From: Dyadobacter crusticola DSM 16708
GTDB lineage: Bacteria > Bacteroidota > Bacteroidia > Cytophagales > Spirosomataceae
Reading direction: 5' to 3'
Assembly: GCF_000701505.1 (NCBI RefSeq)
Contig: NZ_KL370786.1
Location: 562,651 to 626,650 of the forward strand
DNA: 64,000 bases
Made by a program: the position numbers and the translations under genes. The first letter of the stretch is position 1; every line of letters starts with the position of its first letter. Positions 43,806-51,290 of the stretch are shown here, piece by piece. The notes beneath the pieces are model-generated. The model saw only the letters and a program-made list of their open reading frames with translations, had not been told where the DNA came from and ran no database searches.

Positions 43806-43976
43806 TTATGACAGGTATGCGTTGGAGCGGCTACAACAACTTGCCTTTAGCGAAGACATCGTAAGAAATACCACCTTGTCGGGCTGTGCAGCCAGACGTG
43901 CGTCTTGTAAAACAGTCGCATTCATAAGCGAATAATTTTGCTGTTTGATATGGCTGTCGGGTGGTTCAAGAGCCAT
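43806..43976 (-). CDS. 56-aa upstream ORF ending in a Cys-Cys-Ser motif
   Basis: Hand translation on the minus strand gives a peptide beginning MALEPPDSHIKQQNYSLMNA and ending KASCCSRSNAYLS before TAA (43806-43808). The composition is ordinary and no family is recognised. Adjacent TGT TGT codons lie about 8 codons before the stop, and a large hairpin starts just after it. This is the arrangement of a leader peptide, but a decaying or chance ORF cannot be excluded. Small hairpins (43949-43977 and 43978-43996) overlap its start. Confidence 0.45.
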   Translation of the reverse strand: MALEPPDSHIKQQNYSLMNATVLQDARLAAQPDKVVFLTMSSLKASCCSRSNAYLS

Positions 43977-44109
43977 AGTCTATTAAACTGATAGACAAAG
44001 TAAATTTATAGTTTCGGAATAAGCAAATGCTGGTGCGTTATTTTCTGAAAAAATTTGCCGTACTGATTCTGCATCCGTTGAATGCTTAAATATTCCCCGG
44101 AACAACAAT
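43977..44109. other. Upstream gene-free stretch of the SusCD-type operon
   Basis: It contains the small hairpin GTCTAT/ATAGAC (43978-43996) and an AT-rich stretch that probably holds the minus-strand promoter. No convincing Bacteroidota -33/-7 pair was found. Confidence 0.35.
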
Positions 44110-44149
44110 AAACAAAGGCTCTTTCCAATGCCGGAAAGAGCCTTTGTTT
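44110..44149. terminator. Strong bidirectional terminator
   Basis: AAACAAAGGCTCTTTCC (44110-44126) pairs perfectly over 17 bases with 44133-44149 around a 6-base loop. It lies 16 bases beyond the stop of the SRPBCC gene on the minus strand and provides a run of U after the stem in either direction. Confidence 0.8.
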
Positions 44150-44165
44150 CGCAGGTGTATGTTTG

Positions 44166-44588
44166 CTAGTTTGCTTCTACGTATTTCTTGAAATTATTGA
44201 GGATAGCCTGCCAGCCTTGCTGCTGCATGTCAACGGGGTTTTCACTTTCAGCGTCAAAGACTTCTGTTAATGTACTGCTATCACCATGATCTTCGAATAA
44301 TACTTTCACGTTCCTTCCATCGGCCATATCGTAGTCGATCAGCTTCTGATTTTCAACCTGCGAGTACACGCCTCCGAAGTCGAAACTGAAACTACCGTCT
44401 TTGGCCGCCATTGTGGTGGCAAAAGCGCCGCCGACGCGGAGGTCGTTTTCTGATTTTGGAGCATGCCAGTCGTCTGATGCAAAGCACCATTGCGTGATGT
44501 GTTCCGGCAAATTGAAATAGTCCCAAACTTTTGAAACCGGTGCATTGATTGTTGTGGATACCGTAATTTTTTGAGCTGGCGTTTCCAT
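44166..44588 (-). CDS. SRPBCC/AHSA1-type domain protein
   Basis: The start at 44588 (METPAQKITVSTTIN) gives 140 aa, the usual length of a single START-like fold. Typical blocks are INAPVSKVWDYF, ITQWCFASDDWHAP, DLRVGGAF, and GWQAILNNFKKYVE. The family binds small lipophilic ligands or acts as Hsp90 co-chaperone-like proteins; the specific ligand is unknown. It is flanked by a terminator and a divergent nuclease gene. Confidence 0.88.
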   Translation of the reverse strand: METPAQKITVSTTINAPVSKVWDYFNLPEHITQWCFASDDWHAPKSENDLRVGGAFATTMAAKDGSFSFDFGGVYSQVENQKLIDYDMADGRNVKVLFEDHGDSSTLTEVFDAESENPVDMQQQGWQAILNNFKKYVEAN

Positions 44589-44834
44589 GTCTTTGTTCTT
44601 TTGTGATTGATGATGTTGCAAAGTTGGTGGAATCCCGCGAAATCAGAGGGTGCTGATCATGACAAAGCTGGGGGCGGAATGCGTCAATCGCCGGATTCAC
44701 TATTGTTTACTCAAAGCTGCCTTTTGCGCATCCTTCAATGCCCTCTGATAACTAGTACTATCAACTGGTGTTTCCCGGAAGTGGTTTCATGCCCAAATCA
44801 TCCAATTTCGTGTGAACACTGCCACACGCGAACA
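44589..44834. other. Divergent intergenic region
   Basis: 246 bases between the SRPBCC gene (minus) and the Rpn gene (plus). The open frame upstream of 44835 is not convincingly coding. No operator or hairpin stands out. Confidence 0.4.
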
Positions 44835-45713
44835 ATGCAAATCTCGAAGCAAAGCAGATTTATTGACCCTTTTACCGACTTTGGTTTTAAACGGATCTTC
44901 GGCTCTGAGCCAAACAAGGATCTCCTTATAGATTTCCTGAATGCGATTTTGGCAGGCGAGCGGGTTATTGATGATCTGGTTTATGACAAAACGGAGCATA
45001 GCGGTGCGCTACCTGGCGACCGTAAAGTGATCTTTGACTTACTATGTACAGGAGTAAATGGGGAGCAATTCATAATAGAAATGCAGCATATTCGTCAGCA
45101 GTACTTTAAAGACAGGTGCCTCTATTATGCGTGTTCGCTGATCAGGGACCAGGTTCCGGTTAGCATAACCAAGTGGAACTATTGCCTGCGGCCAGTTTAC
45201 CTGATCGGTATCATGGATTTCTGTTTTGATGATTCAGCTCATCAGGATTGCATTCACAGGATCAGTTTGCGCTACGGGTCAGGAGAAATATTCTACGAGA
45301 AACTTGGCTTTTTATATCTCGAAATTCCCAAGTTTAATAAGCATGCGGAAGAACTTTCCTCCTCGGCGGATAATTGGCTGTATCTATTGAAACATATGAA
45401 TGAAATGGATAAATTACCATTGTTTTTGCGTAAGCCTGTTTTTGAAAAACTGTTCGAGATCGCCGAGGTGAGTAACTTAACCAAAGAAGAAAAGATGGCA
45501 TATGATGCAAGTTTAAAACAGCAAAGGGATTGGTATGCGACTACGGAGTACCTTCTGAAAGAGGGTAAAAAGGAAGGAATGCAAGTTGGTAAAATGGAAG
45601 GAATCCTTTCCGCCAAGCTGGAAATGGCCCGGAAAATGAAGGTCAAGGGATTGGATGACGAACTTATCCAGGAGCTTACAGGTCTTTCTGCTGAACAAGT
45701 CAGAATGGCTTGA
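44835..45713 (+). CDS. Rpn/PD-(D/E)XK nuclease-family putative transposase protein
   Basis: The start at 44835 (MQISKQSRFIDPFTDFGFKRIFG) gives 292 aa with the standard N-terminus of this group. The nuclease core appears as VIFDLLCTGVNGEQFIIEMQ (Asp then ExxQ/E type), followed by RCLYYACSLIRDQ. The C-terminus ends with a coiled, Lys-rich tail and a helix LDDELIQELTGLSAEQVRMA. Members promote RecA-independent recombination. No inverted-repeat ends were found, so it is not evidently a mobile element itself. It converges with the LanB gene 38 bases away. Confidence 0.88.
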   Translation: MQISKQSRFIDPFTDFGFKRIFGSEPNKDLLIDFLNAILAGERVIDDLVYDKTEHSGALPGDRKVIFDLLCTGVNGEQFIIEMQHIRQQYFKDRCLYYACSLIRDQVPVSITKWNYCLRPVYLIGIMDFCFDDSAHQDCIHRISLRYGSGEIFYEKLGFLYLEIPKFNKHAEELSSSADNWLYLLKHMNEMDKLPLFLRKPVFEKLFEIAEVSNLTKEEKMAYDASLKQQRDWYATTEYLLKEGKKEGMQVGKMEGILSAKLEMARKMKVKGLDDELIQELTGLSAEQVRMA

Positions 45714-45751
45714 AGTTACAGTCGCAGCTTTATAAACGCATTACGCTTTGC

Positions 45752-48700
45752 TCAATGCCGCTCCACTTCCATGTTCCTGGCTGTAACTGGTTTTCGGATC
45801 GCAATTTGCGCGTCGTAATATTTAAGCAAACAATGGTACAAAATCAGCTCGTAGGTTCTCTGCTGGCTTGCAAAAATGCGGTTGATACTCATATGAACCA
45901 GGCTAGATAGCAGCGATTCCTTTTGCAGGTTGTCGGTTGCGGCGAGTTTAGCGAGGATTTGCTGCTGGTCTGCGCAGATATCAAATTCCGCCAGCAGCAA
46001 GGTTTGGTGTATCTCATTTTTGCTTTGCTGGAACCTGACATTCAGCTTCTTCCGCAATGCAGTATCTCCCTTAAATTCCTCGAAAAAACCGTCTTTAAGC
46101 TTTTCCAGCAGCGCATGTTTCTGCTTCATTGATAATCCCGAACGAGTTAATATCAGGTCGGTTTTCTTGATCGCGAATAAAAAGCGCTCATGCTCTTCGC
46201 AGCTCCGGCTGGCCAGGAACCGCATGGTATCCAGCGAATCAAAGTGGAAGAACTGCTCACAGAGCTCCATGTTTTGTCGCCCGTACCTGGTAATTTCCCT
46301 TTGGTAGATATTCGTTTGAATGTTGTAAACAACGCCCGATTTGATAATAGGTTCCAGCGCCTGTCTGATTACCCTGATCACCTTTATGTGAAATTTATCA
46401 GCGGGGTTTCCTTTGAAACGCAGGCGCAGGTGGGGATCAGGATCCTGGTACCGGACAAAGAAAAAGGACTCGATCGTCTCAGTCCGTATCAGGTTACCGA
46501 CGGTCTGGTATAGCAGACTGATCAGGGGCGATTCATTTGATTTGTCGTGTGTATAGAGTTTTAAATACAACCATTCGTCTCCGAGAATGTAGCTCGTAGG
46601 GATATCACTATGCTCGGGGACCGAAATTCCGCGTATAGGAGGGACGCTCCGATCGATAAAAGGAATCACGAGCTCGGATACGAACTTATCGCTGCCGTCA
46701 GAAAGGACGCATTGCGCTGGCTCACCCAGGAATTCCATCAACTTGACAGTTTCGTTTTGACGGCAAATGTCGGCCAGCAGCTGCATTGAATCCGGCAGGG
46801 AGGTGTCGATAAGCAGTTCATTGTCTCCGGAAGCTACTACAAAGCGCTCCGGGACTTTCAATCGCCGCAGCTGCTGTTGAAGCGCTTGTAAATCGCGCTC
46901 GCGAAATGCATTGGTTTGCAGCAGCCAGCTTTCGCGGCTGACTATAATTTTGTTATAACTGATCCTCGGCAAATGCGGTAACTTCGAAAGGAAGCCCCAG
47001 TCCCAGATCAGGTTCAAATTGGCATCCTGCTCCTGAAGATCGGAAAGAAACCGGTACACAGGCAGTCCTGTGCGGTGATTGTGCATGTTCGACAGCCGAG
47101 GTATAATCCGTTTGTTCAAACGTTTTGACCGCAGCACAATCTCATTGTTTATCACGGAAACCAGCAGATCGTCGACGCGGATCCTGAATGCTTCGCTTAC
47201 ACTTGCCTGGCCGAGGTACGGGATTTCGTATTTGTACAAAACGGGCCGGTTGACAATGTTCCCTGCCTTGTTATCGGGATGGTGGATGATTTCGGCGAAA
47301 ATTACCTCCGGGTGCATTTGCTGCTCGGTCCGGGCGCAGTACCGCAGTTTGCTATCCAGTCCCTCAATCCCTTGCGCAAACCGGCTCATCATATTGACGG
47401 CAGATGGTCCCTGGCAAGCCAGTAAGTTGAATTGATAATTACCTTGGTCAAGCGACTGATTTGATTCTGCCAGCAGGTTCCCGAACAGGAAGAAGCTTCC
47501 TGCTCTCTTCGTACCTGGTTCCACGGAGCGGTTTTTGGCGATAAACAGCAGGTCTTCATTTGTGAGCCTGATCTCGTTTTGGCCCCCCTGCACGGCATGG
47601 TAATACTTGCCGGCAAGGAATTGCTGCCACCACATTTCAGGTTGCGGTGGTATGGGCTCACTGGCGGGGAGGTCAAGATCCTCGATCATCGGGGAGCATG
47701 CACTGCCGCATTTTGCGCCATAGCCGATCCCCACTTCTTCATCCAGTGCTTCTGCAAGTGAAACCTCTTCTCCGCCATACCTTTCAATGAGTCTTTTTCT
47801 GAAATTCAGCAGATCGGCTGGTAGTTTTGACTGATTGAGAACCATCAGTTTTTCGATGTCACTCCCAATTTCATCGATTAACTTGTCACTTAATTGGTCA
47901 TAACCTGTCTGAAAAAAGGTATCCACTTTAATGGTGGCCGGCTTATCCAGCGGAATATCCAGTTTTCGCAGATCAGAAGTCAATTTTTCATTCGTCGCCT
48001 GCATATCAGTGGACCTTTGCAGGCTGGACTGAATGGCTTTCAGGGACAACAGCAGATCTCCGGTATCTTCCATTTTTTCAAGAATGGAAATTAGATAGGG
48101 CAGATAACCAGGACCTGAAATTGTAAGATTGGTGTCAGAAACTATGATTTGATTTTCGATCAGCAGCTCTACAAAGTGCAGTGCTTCATGTGGGTCATTG
48201 CCCTTGTACATCAGCATCAAAGCAAGGTCTTTTACATAAGCACCTGTTTTGCAGGCGTCAAGTACGAGCGACAGCGCTTCCGACTTTTCGAGTCCGCTGA
48301 TGAAGTATTTACTTTGGCTACGATTACTGAGCAGCTCTACATAGTGGTATTTATTACCAGCATCGTAAAGGGAAGTGTTGACAAAAAATGGCAACTGCGC
48401 TCGGATTTCGGGTATATTGATCAGCCGGGCACTTAATGCAGCCAATACTTCCGTGTCGAGCGAAATGTGTTTTTCCAGCCGGGTACCAGATAACCCGATC
48501 ATATTATCCTCGCCGATCTCGCCTGTTGCGCAGCATGAAAATAGTCCGAAAGGTGTGCAGCGTGTTGTGCTTCGGAGCAGGTATTTGTATAGTGTGGCTA
48601 AGAGTTGCTTTTTTTCACTGACCTGCTCACCGCGCAGCCAGTGCATCATTCTTTCAAAAAAATGAGGAGAGGCGACCAGGATCGCCTCTCGTGCCAGCAG

Positions 48701-48829
48701 GTCTCGCTCGTAATACTCTTTTAAAAGTGTTTCAAGCGGCCTTGCTGTTAGTTGTTGATGAATATGGAATAGGTGGTCAACTGACTTAACAGGCCTGCGG
48801 ATCATATAAAAACCCAGGTGATCGATCAT
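45752..48829 (-). CDS. LanB-type lantibiotic dehydratase, full length
   Basis: The 1025-aa protein reads as a class I lanthipeptide dehydratase. Residues about 86-99 show RSTTRCTPFGLFS, the LanB N-terminal signature; the glutamylation domain continues to about residue 730. From about residue 755 the C-terminal elimination (thiopeptide-type) domain begins, with WLYLKLYTHD, FFFVRYQDPDPHLRLRF and YQREITRYG. Such enzymes glutamylate Ser/Thr of a precursor with Glu-tRNA and eliminate to dehydroalanine/dehydrobutyrine. A 45-aa precursor gene lies 36 bases upstream on the same strand. Both domains occur in one chain, unlike split-LanB systems. No LanC is nearby. Confidence 0.93.
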   Translation of the reverse strand: MIDHLGFYMIRRPVKSVDHLFHIHQQLTARPLETLLKEYYERDLLAREAILVASPHFFERMMHWLRGEQVSEKKQLLATLYKYLLRSTTRCTPFGLFSCCATGEIGEDNMIGLSGTRLEKHISLDTEVLAALSARLINIPEIRAQLPFFVNTSLYDAGNKYHYVELLSNRSQSKYFISGLEKSEALSLVLDACKTGAYVKDLALMLMYKGNDPHEALHFVELLIENQIIVSDTNLTISGPGYLPYLISILEKMEDTGDLLLSLKAIQSSLQRSTDMQATNEKLTSDLRKLDIPLDKPATIKVDTFFQTGYDQLSDKLIDEIGSDIEKLMVLNQSKLPADLLNFRKRLIERYGGEEVSLAEALDEEVGIGYGAKCGSACSPMIEDLDLPASEPIPPQPEMWWQQFLAGKYYHAVQGGQNEIRLTNEDLLFIAKNRSVEPGTKRAGSFFLFGNLLAESNQSLDQGNYQFNLLACQGPSAVNMMSRFAQGIEGLDSKLRYCARTEQQMHPEVIFAEIIHHPDNKAGNIVNRPVLYKYEIPYLGQASVSEAFRIRVDDLLVSVINNEIVLRSKRLNKRIIPRLSNMHNHRTGLPVYRFLSDLQEQDANLNLIWDWGFLSKLPHLPRISYNKIIVSRESWLLQTNAFRERDLQALQQQLRRLKVPERFVVASGDNELLIDTSLPDSMQLLADICRQNETVKLMEFLGEPAQCVLSDGSDKFVSELVIPFIDRSVPPIRGISVPEHSDIPTSYILGDEWLYLKLYTHDKSNESPLISLLYQTVGNLIRTETIESFFFVRYQDPDPHLRLRFKGNPADKFHIKVIRVIRQALEPIIKSGVVYNIQTNIYQREITRYGRQNMELCEQFFHFDSLDTMRFLASRSCEEHERFLFAIKKTDLILTRSGLSMKQKHALLEKLKDGFFEEFKGDTALRKKLNVRFQQSKNEIHQTLLLAEFDICADQQQILAKLAATDNLQKESLLSSLVHMSINRIFASQQRTYELILYHCLLKYYDAQIAIRKPVTARNMEVERH

Positions 48830-48865
48830 TTGACATAATGATTTTGGCTAATAGATCATATAAGT

Positions 48866-49003
48866 TTAAAAACCGAAGCAAAGAGGCGTGCTTTGTTGTG
48901 TCGTATTTAAGTCCGTCACTTTGCCCGAGTATAAATTGGGAGTAACGTTAATCAGACGCTCTTTTTTCAAGCGCAAATCTATCCCTGGTTTAGTTTGATT
49001 CAT
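48866..49003 (-). CDS. Lanthipeptide-like precursor peptide
   Basis: A 45-aa gene found by hand translation. The leader has MNQTKPG followed by IDLRLKKERLINV, a form of the hydrophobic-Lys leader (LxLxKxxL) seen in Bacteroidota class I lanthipeptide precursors. The C-terminal part is rich in dehydratable residues (T21, S26, T30, T34, T35, S38, T39) with one Cys, C42, in STPLCFGF. No Gly-Gly or Gly-Ala cleavage site is obvious; SGK (26-28) is a possible boundary. It lies 36 bases before the LanB gene on the same strand, so it is the natural substrate. Confidence is limited by its small size and the single Cys. Confidence 0.75.
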   Translation of the reverse strand: MNQTKPGIDLRLKKERLINVTPNLYSGKVTDLNTTQQSTPLCFGF

Positions 49004-49024
49004 GATGGCTACATTTCTCATACG

Positions 49025-49054
49025 GCTAATGTTACTAATCATAATAACATTAGC
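49025..49054. promoter_or_regulatory. 10-bp dyad 21 bases upstream of the precursor ATG
   Basis: GCTAATGTTA (49025-49034) is the exact inverse of TAACATTAGC (49045-49054) with a 10-base centre. It lies in the 149-base region between the histidine kinase stop and the precursor start. It could be an operator for the adjacent LytTR regulator or a leader hairpin. The LytTR half-site resemblance (AATGTTA) is weak. Confidence 0.35.
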
Positions 49055-49152
49055 GAAAGTATTGAAATGAGAATAGGTGAAGTAATTATTTAGACCGATG
49101 CGGCGAAATTTTCGACGAATGGGGTCAGAAGAGCGACAAATTGAAAACTGAA

Positions 49153-50343
49153 TTAGTTTACCATTACTCCCGTTGTGGCAAGATCAAGTCGCAAATCGAT
49201 TTGAAATGCGTCTTCTTCTTCAAAAACAGTGAACTGGTGTCGCTTTGGGTATAATAGCTCTAATCGCTTTGTTGTATTCAGGATACCAAATCCGCCGGGC
49301 TGTTCGGCAGTCTTCTTCACTCCGGGCGCGCCCTTGTGAACGCTGTTTTTCACAGAGAAGAACAGGCTAGGCCCGTCAAGTATTATACTGATCTTAACAT
49401 AAGCGTTGTCAACGCTTCGGCTAACCCCGTGTTTAAAGGCGTTTTCTACAAAAGATATGAGTAGAAGAGGGGCTATAAAGTAGCGGTCCGGATCTCCTTC
49501 CAACGTGTAATCGATATTTACTTTCTCTGCAAATCGATTCTTTTCCAGCTCTATATAACTTTCAATATATTCTACTTCCTTACTTAAAACGACCTTTTCA
49601 CGATTCGATTCGTATAGGCTGTACCGCATTAAGCTTGCAAGACGCAGAACAAGATCCGCTGCCTGCTCGTCAATGTCCGCTGTTTTGGCATAGATAGCGT
49701 TCAGCGTGTTGAAAAGAAAGTGCGGATTAATCTGAGATTTAAGGAAGCTTAACTCAAGATTCAGATTATCTCTTTGTAGTTGAAGACTTTGACTTTTTAG
49801 ATCCAAATTATTTTTCTCAGAAACCAGCCAGTCGCGTTCAAGTCTCAGATTCTGTGTTCTAAGGCTAATTACGTCACGCATGACCTTGATAGCCAGGATA
49901 GGTGTTACGTAAAAAAGGCTCCATGCGTAATCGACATAGGCGACACGGAATTCTGTGAAGCACGAAGTCCATGGCTTTGGCTTCAAGAATTCGAGCCAGA
50001 ACTTTGTGATGTATATCAATCCTTTCCCTGACTTATCATTGCTGATTGACGCAAGATATTTCACCTCATAATAATTACTGATGTGAATGATCTGAAATAT
50101 CACAAGCAGACAGATGGCAAGAAGTAGAAGTCGTTTTGGGTACAAAAATCTTGGGAAAACTACATAGCCAAGCAGATAAAACACGGCCATCGACTGAATC
50201 AGGATGATACCAGATGCGTGCCAGACTACATCAAGGTTGTCCTTTGTCAATGTAGGAATCGAGAAATAACGCAAAGTGGCCCAGGTAAGCAACCAGGTCA
50301 GCAAATGAAGAGAAAATCGGATAATCTTATCCTTCGTCATCAT
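49153..50343 (-). CDS. LytS-type sensor histidine kinase
   Basis: The 396-aa protein has four N-terminal membrane segments, a coiled coil (SEKNNLDLKSQSLQLQRDN) and the LytS-family phospho-acceptor block SQINPHFLFNTLNAIY near residue 215, then the ATPase N-box ENAFKHG and GFGILNTTKRLELLY. It overlaps the response-regulator stop by 4 bases (ATGA), so the two are co-translated. It lies directly upstream of the precursor and LanB genes on the same strand and is a likely controller of them. Confidence 0.92.
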   Translation of the reverse strand: MMTKDKIIRFSLHLLTWLLTWATLRYFSIPTLTKDNLDVVWHASGIILIQSMAVFYLLGYVVFPRFLYPKRLLLLAICLLVIFQIIHISNYYEVKYLASISNDKSGKGLIYITKFWLEFLKPKPWTSCFTEFRVAYVDYAWSLFYVTPILAIKVMRDVISLRTQNLRLERDWLVSEKNNLDLKSQSLQLQRDNLNLELSFLKSQINPHFLFNTLNAIYAKTADIDEQAADLVLRLASLMRYSLYESNREKVVLSKEVEYIESYIELEKNRFAEKVNIDYTLEGDPDRYFIAPLLLISFVENAFKHGVSRSVDNAYVKISIILDGPSLFFSVKNSVHKGAPGVKKTAEQPGGFGILNTTKRLELLYPKRHQFTVFEEEDAFQIDLRLDLATTGVMVN

Positions 50344-51128
50344 TTCCAGAGCTTGTTGTTCAGAAGAGCGTTCATCACATCGGCCCGGTAAGTCACTCCG
50401 ATGGGTACTTTCTTGCCGTTCCGCGTTGTAATCTCATTGCCCTCGATCTCATGAATGGCGTCCTTGTTGATGATGTATGACCGGTTTACGCGGAGAAAAA
50501 GGTGCTTCGAAAGTATGTCTTCGATGGTCGACATTTTCATGTGGATGATCGAGACTCGGTCGGACCAGTAAAGTTTCAGATAATCCTTCATTCCCTCGAT
50601 AAAGTGAATTTCTTCCGGCCGCACCCTGATCAGTTTCTTATTCTCTTTCAGCAAAAGAAAGTCTGACTGCGGTTTGAGCGCATTCAGTGATTCTTCGGGA
50701 GCGTGCTCCGCTGGCTGCAATTCTTTTGGCGCTTCAACGGGCTGCGCAGCTGGCACAGGACGGTTTTGAAGCGCCTTGTTTACTGCTTTGGAAAACCGGT
50801 CGAACGAAACGGGTTTCATCAGATAATCAGTCACCTGCTGCTCATACCCTTCCAAAGCATACGACGGATCGGCGGTTATCATGATCACTGCCGGACGCGC
50901 CGCAGGCAGCAATTTCAGTAACTCAAAACCAGTAATGCCAGGCATTTCAATGTCCAGAAAAATCAGCTCCGGTTGCAGGTCGCGGATCTGAAATAATGCT
51001 TCTGTGGCTGTGCTGCAAACGGCTACCAGGTCCAGATAGGGTGTTTTGCTCACGTACTTCTGGATCAGGTCACGCGCGACGAGTTCATCGTCCACAATCA
51101 TGCAGCGTAACCTTGGAGAAGAGATCAT
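50340..51128 (-). CDS. LytTR-family response regulator
   Basis: The start at 51128 (MISSPRLRCMIVDDELVARD) gives 262 aa. The receiver has acidic D13/D14 and phospho-acceptor D59 in FLDIEMPG, with the conserved Lys in YLMKPVSF. After a Pro/Glu-rich linker, residues about 160-260 are the LytTR DNA-binding domain (IHFIEGMKDYLKLYW, FLRVNRSYIINKDAI, GKKVPIGVTYR). It is first in the regulatory pair; a 162-base divergent region separates it from the C39/VKOR gene. Confidence 0.93.
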   Translation of the reverse strand: MISSPRLRCMIVDDELVARDLIQKYVSKTPYLDLVAVCSTATEALFQIRDLQPELIFLDIEMPGITGFELLKLLPAARPAVIMITADPSYALEGYEQQVTDYLMKPVSFDRFSKAVNKALQNRPVPAAQPVEAPKELQPAEHAPEESLNALKPQSDFLLLKENKKLIRVRPEEIHFIEGMKDYLKLYWSDRVSIIHMKMSTIEDILSKHLFLRVNRSYIINKDAIHEIEGNEITTRNGKKVPIGVTYRADVMNALLNNKLWK

Positions 51129-51290
51129 AGTCGTGGCGGAGGTCTGGAAGGCTTGAAATTTATCGCAATAATATAGGCATTTGTCGAAGTTAATGCAGCA
51201 TTGGACGAATTTATTTTCTGCACCGTAATGCATGCTTTTATTTTGAAATTAAGGACAAACGTCACAACTATTCACCACTGTTGAACCATT

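Noticed and set aside
43703..43976. Known riboswitch (TPP, cobalamin or SAM class) in the SusC operon leader
   Set aside because: I looked for the conserved cores of these classes in the minus-strand leader and found none; kept only as an unclassified structure.
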